From CAWKCE01 sp032127035 (GTDB lineage Bacteria; Actinomycetota; Actinomycetes; JAHEKZ01), in NCBI GenBank assembly GCA_963848085.1, contig CAWKCE010000003.1, positions 186,001 through 250,000 of the forward strand: 64,000 nucleotides of DNA, given 5' to 3'. The notes under the pieces were generated by a model. That model saw only the letters and a program-made list of their open reading frames with translations, was not told the DNA's origin and searched no databases. Numbering within the stretch: the first letter of the stretch is position 1; each line of letters begins with the position of its first letter. The translations under genes and the position numbers were made by a program. Shown one piece after another: positions 1 through 6,366 of the stretch.

Positions 1-1
1 G

Positions 2-814
2 GGGGAAGCCATCCCGCCTGCCGAGCTCATCCTGCACGCCAAGCACTCCTTGGTGGCGCAGTCGCTCGACTCACCGTTGGGCGCCGAGACGGTCAACGGC
101 GACGGCTTTGGCTTCGGCTGGTACGCGACCGATGACCGCCTTCCGCCCGGGGTGTTTCACAGCACCGAGCCCGCGTGGAACGACCGGAACCTTCGGGAGA
201 TCAGCCAGGCAGTGACGTCACCGCTGTTCTTCAGCCACGTGAGAGCAGCTGCCGCGCCCCCGATCCAGCAGACCAACTGCCACCCGTTCCGTTTCGAGAA
301 CTGGCTGTTCATGCACAACGGCGTCGTGTCGGACTTCGCTGAGACCAAGCGGGACCTGACGTTCGCCGTGGACGCTGAGCTGTATCCGCGCATCCTGGGA
401 ACCACCGACTCCGAGGTGGTGTTCTACCTTGCCTTGTCCCTGGGGCTCCGGGATGACCCGGTCGCCGCCGTGGGCGGGGCCATCGCCACCGTTGAGACGG
501 TGGGTCGTCGCCACGGCGTGAAGTTCCCCTTCCAGGGCACGCTGGCGGTGTCGGACGGCAGGACGATCTGGGCCTTCCGCTACTCGTCCCAAGGGCGGAG
601 CCGGACCCTGTTCCACTCAGCAGACATCGGCGCCCTGAGGCAGATGTACCCGGACGTGGAGCGCCTTCGCCGGTTCGGCGAGAACGCCCACGTGGTGGTC
701 TCGGAGCCGTTGAACGACCTTCCCGGTGCGTTCGTCGAGGTACCCGAGTCCACGGTCGCTGTGCTCGACGCAACCGGGTACCACCACCAGAGCTTCGTTC
801 CGTCCAGCGACTGA
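2..814 (+). CDS. Class II glutamine amidotransferase, 5' end cut by the window
   Basis: The frame is open from base 2 to a TGA at 812-814. The native start, and the N-terminal catalytic cysteine (normally Met-Cys-Arg) of this Ntn-hydrolase family, lie before the window. Visible family motifs are DGFGFGWY, FSHVRAAAAPPIQQTNCHPF and LFMHNGVV, which form the glutaminase pocket, and GTTDSEVVFY. These match YafJ/EgtC-like amidotransferases, which take ammonia from glutamine or cleave a gamma-glutamyl group. An in-frame TTG at 50 is internal, because conserved residues (IPPAELILHAKHSL) are encoded before it. No ergothioneine genes follow, so EgtC itself is not supported. The substrate is unknown. 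The next gene is convergent. Confidence 0.85.
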   Translation, partial: GEAIPPAELILHAKHSLVAQSLDSPLGAETVNGDGFGFGWYATDDRLPPGVFHSTEPAWNDRNLREISQAVTSPLFFSHVRAAAAPPIQQTNCHPFRFENWLFMHNGVVSDFAETKRDLTFAVDAELYPRILGTTDSEVVFYLALSLGLRDDPVAAVGGAIATVETVGRRHGVKFPFQGTLAVSDGRTIWAFRYSSQGRSRTLFHSADIGALRQMYPDVERLRRFGENAHVVVSEPLNDLPGAFVEVPESTVAVLDATGYHHQSFVPSSD

Positions 815-830
815 GGTTCGTGGGCGGCAA

Positions 831-2144
831 CTAGGCGTCGACGTCGACGCGTTCTTCCTCCTCGGCCTTGGGGGCCCGCGGCGCGGTCGACGAGAGGAAC
901 TCGAGGGCGACCAGGACGGCGAGCAGGCCGATCACCAGCCACAGCACCGCAGAAGGCGTGGGCGGGCTCAGCAGGAACAGCCAGCTGCCGAACACCGCGA
1001 CGGTCACCACTCGGTATCCGGTGCGGTGCCCGGCGAAGAAGGCGCCCACCCGCCCGGTGTCGAGCCCGGACTTCTCTCCGCCTTGGGTGACGAGCCGACC
1101 GGTCGTGCGGCGGGTCGCCGTCGCCCACGCCGCGTCTCCGGTCACGGCGGCGCCGAAGGCGACGATCAGCCCGAGCAGGAAGAACACCCGCAGACCGTTC
1201 TTGAGGAATCGCACGACGGTGTCGTACACAACGGCCGCGGTGTCCGCGCTCACCGCATCCGACGTGGTCGCATCGATGTATGCGGTGCGGCCGATCGCCA
1301 GGGCCAGGCCCACGAGCAGGGCGGCACCGGAGACGAGGAGGGCGGACGTCATCACGGTCCGGCGCCGGTTGCGCGACAGTGCGATTGCGCCGGCGAAGCA
1401 CAGCAGTGCCAGCAGCGGCAGCAGCCAGGCCAGGGTGTTGAGCAGCTTGACCAGCTTGCGGGCGTCGACGAGGTACTGGACGTTGGCCACCGGCAGGTCG
1501 ACGCTCGCGGAGGTCGACGGCAGCTTCGACGCCAGGTCGAAGCCGTTGGCGGTGAGCTGCTGCTTCACGTCGGCCAGGATGGGGCCGATGTCGAGGACGA
1601 GCCGGCCGTTTTGGATCTGGATTGCGGTTTCTTGGGTGGAACCGGTGACGAACGCGACGACCGACGCCGATGCCTGCCGGTTCACCGCCCGCCAGAGGGC
1701 GTCGAACTGGTCGCTCGACAGCGCCTTGACGACGAGGTCGTTGGTGGTGGACTCCACCTGGCTGGCGATCGGCCCGGCCGCAAACGTCAGCTCCGGGGGC
1801 AGGTTCTGCTGGAGCGCCGCCTCGACGTCGAACTGGGTGAAGATTGCGGTGGTCACCGCCTGGGCGACGTCGTCGATGACGGCTGGGCTGTCTGCCAGCG
1901 GAGCGACCGTCTCCACGTACCGATCGGTGCTCAGCAAGGTGTTGCGCGTCCACACGGCGATCCCCGCCACCGGCACGAGCAGGAAGCCGAGCACGAGCAG
2001 GACGACGACTGCCGTGCCGCGGATCCAGCCGCGGGGACGGCGGTCCGTGGGCGTCGACCCGGCGCGAAGCTGCTCGTTCTCCCGCTTCAGCCGCTCGATC
2101 TCGGCCTGCGCCTCGGTGAGGGCGTCACCACTCGGTTGCGTCAT
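831..2144 (-). CDS. Multi-pass membrane protein with N-terminal coiled coil, unknown function
   Basis: This 437-residue protein was not recognised as a named family. From the N-terminus it has a short coiled coil rich in Glu, Arg and Leu (about residues 10-30), a basic stretch, a membrane helix (about 40-62), and a large extracytoplasmic part of about 150 residues without cysteines. Three to four further membrane helices and an acidic C-tail follow. The ATG at 2144 is preferred over one at 2171, because the latter would overlap the divergent start at 2170. Proteins with one helix, a long loop and a C-terminal helix bundle next to small hypotheticals are common in actinobacteria. Function is not inferred. 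Confidence 0.8.
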   Translation of the reverse strand: MTQPSGDALTEAQAEIERLKRENEQLRAGSTPTDRRPRGWIRGTAVVVLLVLGFLLVPVAGIAVWTRNTLLSTDRYVETVAPLADSPAVIDDVAQAVTTAIFTQFDVEAALQQNLPPELTFAAGPIASQVESTTNDLVVKALSSDQFDALWRAVNRQASASVVAFVTGSTQETAIQIQNGRLVLDIGPILADVKQQLTANGFDLASKLPSTSASVDLPVANVQYLVDARKLVKLLNTLAWLLPLLALLCFAGAIALSRNRRRTVMTSALLVSGAALLVGLALAIGRTAYIDATTSDAVSADTAAVVYDTVVRFLKNGLRVFFLLGLIVAFGAAVTGDAAWATATRRTTGRLVTQGGEKSGLDTGRVGAFFAGHRTGYRVVTVAVFGSWLFLLSPPTPSAVLWLVIGLLAVLVALEFLSSTAPRAPKAEEEERVDVDA

Positions 2145-2155
2145 GGGCGAGAGAC

Positions 2156-2161
2156 TAGGGT
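2156..2161 (+). promoter_or_regulatory. -10 element TAGGGT of the 49-residue ORF
   Basis: TAGGGT ends 8 nt before the ATG at 2170, consistent with a leaderless or near-leaderless transcript. Confidence 0.4.
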
Positions 2162-2169
2162 CTGCGACC

Positions 2170-2319
2170 ATGAGCCAGCCACCTGACCCGGACTACGGTT
2201 TCGGGGAGGTGCTGCCGGAGCAGACGGCTGACGACATCGCCGAAGCCACGGAGCAAGGCGAGTCCGACGCCGACGTCCGGCGGCTGCTGGACGACAAACC
2301 GCCCCACCACCTCGACTGA
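2170..2319 (+). CDS. Small conserved acidic protein, unknown function
   Basis: This is a 49-residue ORF starting MSQPPDPDYG and rich in Asp and Glu. It has no cysteines, no membrane segment and no known domain. It is supported as a gene by its ATG start, by a -10-like hexamer placed as in other leaderless genes of the window, by a strong hairpin covering its stop codon, and by the absence of an alternative gene on either strand between the flanking membrane protein and mscL. The last residues and stop lie inside the hairpin 2301-2330. Confidence 0.6.
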   Translation: MSQPPDPDYGFGEVLPEQTADDIAEATEQGESDADVRRLLDDKPPHHLD

Positions 2320-2330
2320 GGTGATGGGGC
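2301..2330. terminator. Hairpin between convergent small ORF and mscL
   Basis: A 13-bp stem with one mismatch (GCCCCACCACCTC and GAGGTGATGGGGC) closes on a 4-nt GACT loop. It spans the stop of the small ORF and precedes the mscL stop at 2341, so it can serve both converging transcripts. There is no T-tract, as is usual for actinobacterial terminators. Confidence 0.6.
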
Positions 2331-2340
2331 GACCGGGGGG

Positions 2341-2715
2341 TTAGCTGCGCTGCCGGAGCGAGTCACGGATCTCGGCGAGCAGCTCCAGCTCGGTGGGACC
2401 GGCGTCCTCTGCCGGCTTGGCGGTGCGCTCCTTGATCTTGTTCATCGGCACGACGACGATGAAGTAGATCGCTGCCGCGACGCTCAGGAACCCAATAAGT
2501 GCCGTCAGCACGACGCCGATGCTGAAGTCCGCGTTGTTGATGGTGAACGTCCCCACGGAGTCCAGGTTCGGCTGGCCGAAGATGGCCGCGATCAGCGGGT
2601 TGATCAGCCCGTCGAGCAAAGCGGCGATCAGCAGGGCGAACGCGCCGCCAATGACGACCGCAACCGCGAGGTCGACGACATTGCCCCGCATGACGAAGTC
2701 TTTGAAGCCTTTCAT
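2341..2715 (-). CDS. mscL: Large-conductance mechanosensitive channel MscL
   Basis: MscL forms a homopentameric inner-membrane pore that opens under membrane tension and releases solutes on osmotic downshock. The 124-residue product has the family layout. An N-terminal amphipathic helix, MKGFKDFVMRGNVVDLAV, leads into the pore-lining TM1 with its Gly/Ala-rich VVIGGAFALLIAAL. A periplasmic loop and TM2 (VVLTALIGFLSVAAAIYFIVV) follow, and a charged C-terminal helix ends in ELLAEIRDSLRQ. The start at 2715 is chosen because MKGF is the conserved N-terminus and AAGGGGATGCC lies just upstream. A longer frame to 2787 adds no conserved sequence. The length matches actinobacterial MscL. Confidence 0.96.
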   Translation of the reverse strand: MKGFKDFVMRGNVVDLAVAVVIGGAFALLIAALLDGLINPLIAAIFGQPNLDSVGTFTINNADFSIGVVLTALIGFLSVAAAIYFIVVVPMNKIKERTAKPAEDAGPTELELLAEIRDSLRQRS

Positions 2716-2811
2716 GGCATCCCCTTGTGTCTGGAGCCTCGGAGCTTCCGGGGCCGGCGTACGAAGTGGGGTCACGGTACCGGCCAACCGGTGCTAGGCG
2801 TCCGAAATGCC

Positions 2812-3303
2812 CTATTCGGCGGGAATCACCAGCGACAGCTGAGCGGTGACCGTCGCCCCGGCGAGTGCGAGAGCGGTGGTCTCCGGAACGGCGACGAGAA
2901 GCACGACGCCGGCGAGTGGGTCGGGGCCGAAGCTGCCCGAGGTCGCGGGCGGCTGCCGCACGACGATGGCGCCGGGGGCGACCACAAAAGCGCGCCCTCG
3001 AGGATCGGCCGCGACGACGTCGACAACATCACCGGCGCCGACCAGCTCGGCGACGGACGGCTCGGCGACGCGGACCGGAGCGGCTACCAGCCCGGACGGG
3101 ATCTCCAGCCGCGAGGCGGGGCTCCCGCCCTCCGGCTGGTCGTGTGCGGGCGAGCCGGGTCGAAGCGCGCTGCCGGCTGCCAGAACCGCGACGAAGGCGA
3201 GCCCCGCTGCCACCGTTCGACGGCGTCTCCGCAGGCGGCGGCGCCACACCGCCCAGTTCACCCGCGGCAGTCCGGACGTCTGGCCGGATGTCCGCTCGTT
3301 CAT
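2812..3303 (-). CDS. SAF-domain membrane-anchored protein (CpaB/RcpC-like)
   Basis: This 163-residue protein has a strongly basic N-terminus (RRRLRRRRRTV), one membrane helix (about residues 32-48) and an extracytoplasmic SAF-type domain. The domain is recognisable from IPSGLVAAPVRVAEPSVAELVGAGDVVDVVAADPRG split over two beta segments. In the family, SAF domains occur in CpaB/RcpC proteins of Flp pilus machines, but no pilus genes are present here. The same stand-alone gene commonly sits between fmdB and mscL in actinobacteria. A TACCGT hexamer 6 nt before the ATG suggests leaderless transcription. The biological role is unknown. Confidence 0.8.
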   Translation of the reverse strand: MNERTSGQTSGLPRVNWAVWRRRLRRRRRTVAAGLAFVAVLAAGSALRPGSPAHDQPEGGSPASRLEIPSGLVAAPVRVAEPSVAELVGAGDVVDVVAADPRGRAFVVAPGAIVVRQPPATSGSFGPDPLAGVVLLVAVPETTALALAGATVTAQLSLVIPAE

Positions 3304-3309
3304 CGCCGG

Positions 3310-3315
3310 ACGGTA
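3310..3315 (-). promoter_or_regulatory. -10 element TACCGT of the SAF-domain gene
   Basis: TACCGT is separated from the ATG at 3303 by exactly 6 nt, as expected for a leaderless mRNA. Confidence 0.45.
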
Positions 3316-3357
3316 GGACAGCCTGGGGGGCTGCCGCAGGAGCCGTCCACAGAGAAC

Positions 3358-3729
3358 TCAGTCGGAGGAGCCTCCGGCGCCCTTCGACGGTGACGCAGTC
3401 TTGCCGGTGGACGCCGGCTTGGTGGCAGCCGGCTGGGCTGGCTTCGCGCCCCCCGAGTCGGTGGTTGTGGACTCCGAGGACCCCTTCGAGCCGGAGTCGG
3501 TCGAGGAGCCGCCGCCGTCGGACGCCTTGCCGGAGCCCTCGGCCTTCGCAGCGGCCCGGCTATCTGTGCGGTAGAAGCCGGAGCCCTTGAAGGCGACGCC
3601 GACCGGGTGGAAGACCTTGCGCAACGCACCCTGGCACGCCGGGCACGTCGTCAGTCCGCCGTCGCTGATCGACTGCACGACGTCGAACTCGTGGCCGCAC
3701 AGGGTGCAGGCATAGGAGTAGGTCGGCAC
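3358..3729 (-). CDS. fmdB: FmdB-family zinc-ribbon protein
   Basis: The 123-residue product begins MPTYSYACTLCGHEFDVVQS and carries two CxxC knuckles (Cys8/Cys11 and a CPAC about 23 residues later). This is the zinc-ribbon fold of the FmdB/CxxC_CXXC_SSSS family, first noticed as a putative regulator of formamidase genes. The second half is a low-complexity Ser/Gly/Lys/Thr-rich tail. The start is a GTG with GGAGGAACC directly upstream. The gene lies just downstream of a CIRCE operator at 3776-3802, so HrcA-controlled heat-shock expression is likely. A role in protein quality control is an inference from that operator, not from the domain. Confidence 0.9.
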   Translation of the reverse strand: MPTYSYACTLCGHEFDVVQSISDGGLTTCPACQGALRKVFHPVGVAFKGSGFYRTDSRAAAKAEGSGKASDGGGSSTDSGSKGSSESTTTDSGGAKPAQPAATKPASTGKTASPSKGAGGSSD

Positions 3730-3775
3730 GGTTCCTCCGGGTGGCCGTCGAGCCGGGAGCCCGCGTCACTGTCGA

Positions 3776-3802
3776 TTAGCACTCCCTGGCTTCGAGTGCC
3801 AA
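3776..3802 (-). promoter_or_regulatory. CIRCE operator (HrcA binding site) in front of fmdB
   Basis: The sequence reads TTAGCACTC, a 9-nt spacer, then GAGTGCCAA. This matches the CIRCE consensus TTAGCACTC-N9-GAGTGCTAA at 17 of 18 arm positions with the exact spacer. CIRCE is bound by the HrcA repressor. The element lies 47-73 bp upstream of the fmdB GTG. Read toward fmdB, a TAGCAT hexamer (3802-3807) abuts it, which places the operator over the transcription start, the usual CIRCE position. Confidence 0.88.
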
Positions 3803-3807
3803 TGCTA
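3802..3807 (-). promoter_or_regulatory. -10 element TAGCAT of fmdB, abutting CIRCE
   Basis: TAGCAT on the minus strand shares one base with the CIRCE palindrome, so transcription should start within the operator. It overlaps the 3' end of the nitroreductase gene. Confidence 0.5.
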
Positions 3808-4437
3808 CTCCAGTCCGGTCGCCCACGGGTCGCGGCCAGACCGGCCGCCGGTGGCCTGGGGCCAGGCCACCGTGAGCTGCGCGACCGGCAGCCGTTCCCG
3901 CGGTGCGGACTCCCGCGCCGCCAGGGGCTCCGGAAGCTGGTCGGGAGTCCCCGGGTGGCCGACGGCGAGGATGGTGAGGGGGCGCCACTCCGGCGGCACG
4001 GCGAGGGACGTGCGCAGCGCCGCTGCGTCGAAGCCGCCCATGTGGTGGGCGACCAGGCCGGAGGACCAGGCCTGGACCTCCAGCTGGGCGGTTGCCAGAC
4101 CGAGCTCGTAGGCCGCGGTGAAGTCAGTGTGCGCGTCCGACGGGTTCTCGGGGGTGCCCGTGCGCGCGAACGTGGCAATCAGCAGGCCCGCGTCACGCGC
4201 CCAGGACCGGTTCCCGGGGTGCAGCGCCCTGACTAGCAGGTCGTGGGTGGGGTCGCCGCGGTGTCCCAGGACGAACCGCCACGGCTGGCGGTTCATTGCT
4301 GACGGCGCCCATCGGGCGGCCTCCAGGAGCACCGCGGCCTGCTCACCGTCGACCGGGCTCGGGTCGAACGCCCGAGTGCTGTGGCGGTCGGCCAGGGCTG
4401 GGAGCAGCTCCACGGCTCGCAGTGCGGTGGCAGTCAC
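3805..4437 (-). CDS. Nitroreductase-family FMN oxidoreductase
   Basis: This family uses FMN and NAD(P)H to reduce nitro compounds, quinones or related acceptors, usually as a homodimer. The product, about 210 residues from the chosen GTG, shows the N-terminal RHSTRAFDPSPV and the FMN-phosphate region APSAMNRQPWRFV. It also has a central ELGLATAQLEVQAWSSGLVAHHMGGF helix pair and the PEWRPLTILAVGHPG strand of the C-terminal half. The GTG at 4437 is preferred because GGAGGAACC precedes it. A TTG at 4464 would include that ribosome site in the coding sequence. It is divergent from the fluoride operon. The physiological substrate cannot be told. Confidence 0.88.
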   Translation of the reverse strand: MTATALRAVELLPALADRHSTRAFDPSPVDGEQAAVLLEAARWAPSAMNRQPWRFVLGHRGDPTHDLLVRALHPGNRSWARDAGLLIATFARTGTPENPSDAHTDFTAAYELGLATAQLEVQAWSSGLVAHHMGGFDAAALRTSLAVPPEWRPLTILAVGHPGTPDQLPEPLAARESAPRERLPVAQLTVAWPQATGGRSGRDPWATGLE

Positions 4438-4452
4438 GGTTCCTCCATATAG

Positions 4453-4464
4453 TTGATCCTTCAA
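4453..4464. promoter_or_regulatory. Dyad TTGA-N4-TCAA between nitroreductase and fluC
   Basis: TTGATCCTTCAA is a perfect 4-bp half-site dyad with a 4-nt spacer, in an AT-rich patch unusual for this genome, between divergent starts at 4437 and 4513. It may be an operator for an oxidant-sensing MarR/HxlR-type regulator. The assignment rests only on position and symmetry. Confidence 0.3.
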
Positions 4465-4500
4465 TCATTAACCGTGGGAGGGCCTTCGGGATTCCCGCTC

Positions 4501-4506
4501 TACGGT
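4501..4506 (+). promoter_or_regulatory. -10 element TACGGT of the fluoride operon
   Basis: TACGGT precedes the GTG at 4513 by 6 nt. This leaves no room for a fluoride riboswitch in the transcript. Confidence 0.45.
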
Positions 4507-4512
4507 GACCGT

Positions 4513-4950
4513 GTGCAGCGATCCCATCCGGTGGAAGTGGCGGCGGTGGCCGCGGGCGGCGCGGCTGGGGCCGCGCTGCGGTACGCCCTCGGCCTGGCCG
4601 CGCCGTGGCAGCCGCCGGACTTCCCGTGGGTGACGCTCACGGTCAACCTGGTGGGCTGCCTCGGCATCGGGGTGGCGCTGGTGGCCCTGACCGAGGTGGT
4701 GGCCGCCCCCGGCTGGCTGCGTCCGGCGATCGCTCCCGGGTTCCTGGGCGGTTTCACGACGTTCTCGGCGTTCGCGGTGGAGTCGGTTCGGCTGACCGAC
4801 GCCGGCGCGGCCGGCACGGCTGCGGTCTACGTCGCAGTCAGCGTCCTCGCCGGGCTGCTCCTGGTGCGCTTCGGCGCTGTCGCCACCCGCCGGCGACTGG
4901 TAGGACCGGTGGTGACGAAGGGTTCGTCCGACGTCGAGGAGGGCATATGA
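4513..4950 (+). CDS. crcB1: Fluoride channel FluC/CrcB, first subunit
   Basis: FluC proteins are small four-helix membrane proteins that dimerise antiparallel into a channel expelling fluoride. This 145-residue protein has GAALRYALG near TM1, the TLTVNLVGCLGIG asparagine motif in TM2, and the phenylalanine-box loop GFLGGFTTFSAF in TM3. Its C-tail is long and polar. Two divergent FluC genes in one operon are known from many Gram-positives and can form heterodimers. The GTG at 4513 is favoured by a -10 hexamer 6 nt upstream. The ATG of the next gene overlaps this stop by 4 nt (ATGA), so the three genes are translationally coupled. Confidence 0.93.
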   Translation: MQRSHPVEVAAVAAGGAAGAALRYALGLAAPWQPPDFPWVTLTVNLVGCLGIGVALVALTEVVAAPGWLRPAIAPGFLGGFTTFSAFAVESVRLTDAGAAGTAAVYVAVSVLAGLLLVRFGAVATRRRLVGPVVTKGSSDVEEGI

Positions 4951-5321
4951 CCGAGCTGGGGACCGAGGCGCTGCGACTCATGGTCTTCGTCGGCGAGGAC
5001 GACACCTGGCACCACCGGCCGGTGTACTCCGAGCTGGTGATCAGGGCGCGCCAGGCGGGGATGGCCGGTGCCACGGTGCTGCGGGGGCTGGAGAGCTTCG
5101 GCCGTCGGTCGGTCGTGCATACGTCCCGGTTGGTGAGCCTCAGCTCCGACCTTCCGGTGGTGGTCATCATCGTGGACGACGGCTCCAAGATCCGGCCGTT
5201 CCTGGAGGACGTGCGGGAGCTGGTGAGCAACGGGCTGGTGACGCTCGAGGAGGTCGAGGTCATCCGCTACGCCGGAAGCCCCGGTGACCGCTACGAGAAC
5301 CCGGAGCCCCACGAGACGTGA
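4947..5321 (+). CDS. DUF190 (PII-like fold) protein between two fluoride channels
   Basis: This 124-residue soluble protein of the DUF190 family has LRLMVFVGEDDTWHHRPVYSELV, then a GMAGATVLRGLESFGRRS segment, a LPVVVIIVDDG strand, and RPFLEDVRELVSNGLVTLEEVEVIRY. DUF190 has a ferredoxin-like, PII-related trimeric fold and is repeatedly found beside crcB/fluC genes, but its function is not established. It overlaps both neighbours by 4 nt, so stoichiometric production with the two channel subunits is likely. A role as a ligand-sensing partner of the channel is inferred from fold and context only. Confidence 0.88.
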   Translation: MTELGTEALRLMVFVGEDDTWHHRPVYSELVIRARQAGMAGATVLRGLESFGRRSVVHTSRLVSLSSDLPVVVIIVDDGSKIRPFLEDVRELVSNGLVTLEEVEVIRYAGSPGDRYENPEPHET

Positions 5322-5680
5322 CCGGTCTTCTGCTCGTGGCCGTCGGAGCGGCAGCTGGGGCTCCCACGCGTTGGTGGGTCGACCAGCAGGTGCAGCGGCG
5401 ATTTGCCCCGGTCCTGCCGTGGGGCACCTTCGTCGTCAATGTCGTTGGGTCGTTCGCCCTGGGGCTGCTCTTCTCGTCCGGCGGCCTGTCGTCACACGCG
5501 TACCTGGCCGTCGGCGTCGGCTTCCTGGGAGCGCTGACCACGTTCAGCTCGTTCGCCTGGGAGACGCATCGGCTGGCCGAGGACGGGGCGGAGCTGATGG
5601 CGACGGTCAACGTGGTCGGCTCGGTGAGCGGCTGCCTGGCGGCGGCAGCGCTCGGATGGTGGATCGGGACGGCGCTGTGA
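5318..5680 (+). CDS. crcB2: Fluoride channel FluC/CrcB, second subunit
   Basis: This 120-residue, four-helix FluC protein shows GAPTRWWVDQ after TM1, GTFVVNVVGSFALG in TM2 and the phenylalanine-box loop GFLGALTTFSSF in TM3. It is shorter than the partner encoded 800 bp upstream and lacks its polar tail. Positive charges flank the first helix differently in the two proteins, as expected for subunits with opposite preferred topology. The GTG overlaps the DUF190 stop (GTGA). It is the last gene of the operon, and the following cyclo-ligase gene is convergent. Confidence 0.93.
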   Translation: MTGLLLVAVGAAAGAPTRWWVDQQVQRRFAPVLPWGTFVVNVVGSFALGLLFSSGGLSSHAYLAVGVGFLGALTTFSSFAWETHRLAEDGAELMATVNVVGSVSGCLAAAALGWWIGTAL

Positions 5681-5737
5681 CCTGGTTCGCTGGGACGGAA
5701 ACCCCACGACAGGCGAACGAGGGGCCCGGGCGCTGGG

Positions 5738-6319
5738 TCAGGGGGCGGGGAGGAGGGGGCCGGTGACCGGGCGGTCGTGGGGCTCCTGGGGCAGCGGAGT
5801 GTCGACGACCTCGTCGGGAAAGACGACGGCGAGCACCGAGGTGGTGGGCGGTACCCGCGTCAGCGCGCGGTCGTAGCACCCTCCCCCTTGGCCGAGGCGT
5901 TGTCCTTGGTGATCGACGGCGAACGCCGGGACCAGAACGACGTCGGCGGTGGCGACCGCGTCTCGTCCCAGGCGGTCCCCCTGCGGCTCGAGCAGGCCGA
6001 ACCGGGCCGGGGCCAGCGACTCCTCCCCCTCGTACCTCGCCCAGTCCAGGTCGAGGTCGGGCAGGGTGACCGGCAGCAGCACGTGGACGCCGCGCGTGCG
6101 TAGTGCCTCCAGCAGAGGGAGGGTCTCCGGTTCGTCGCCGACGCCGACGAAGGCAGCGACCGTCGTGGCCCGGTCGAGGGCCGAGTGGGTCGCCGCGGCG
6201 AGGGCGCGCCCGTGCTGCGCCCGGTCGGCGGGGCTGCGCCCGGCACGCCGCTGGCGGGCCTCGGACCGGAGCACCCGCTTGGCCTCTGGTGCCGTCAAAG
6301 CGTCGCGGGGGACCATCAC
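5738..6319 (-). CDS. 5-formyltetrahydrofolate cyclo-ligase
   Basis: This enzyme converts 5-formyl-THF to 5,10-methenyl-THF with ATP, returning stored folate to the one-carbon pool. The 193-residue protein has the N-terminal KRVLRSEARQRRAG helix that contacts ATP phosphate, FVGVGDEPETLPLLEAL, and the substrate region RFGLLEP. The loop normally GRGGGYYDR is GQGGGCYDRAL here. VVFPDEVVDTPLPQEPHDRPV near the C-terminus carries the conserved PxxxHD motif. The substitutions in the glycine loop are mild. It is divergent from the GGDEF gene, and its start could be the ATG or the adjacent GTG. Its location near galU is usual for actinobacteria. Confidence 0.9.
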   Translation of the reverse strand: MMVPRDALTAPEAKRVLRSEARQRRAGRSPADRAQHGRALAAATHSALDRATTVAAFVGVGDEPETLPLLEALRTRGVHVLLPVTLPDLDLDWARYEGEESLAPARFGLLEPQGDRLGRDAVATADVVLVPAFAVDHQGQRLGQGGGCYDRALTRVPPTTSVLAVVFPDEVVDTPLPQEPHDRPVTGPLLPAP

Positions 6320-6366
6320 CAGGTCATCATGGACCCAGACCCGACGACCCGGGAGGAGCTGGCCGG

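Noticed and set aside
4465..4512. Fluoride riboswitch upstream of crcB1
   Set aside because: There is no space for the motif between the promoter hexamer and the start codon, and the conserved riboswitch core is not visible.
6103..6366. Extended N-terminus of the GGDEF protein
   Set aside because: The extra 88 codons are antisense to the cyclo-ligase gene and Arg/Pro/Gly-rich. The ATG at 6367 has a ribosome site and begins a membrane helix.
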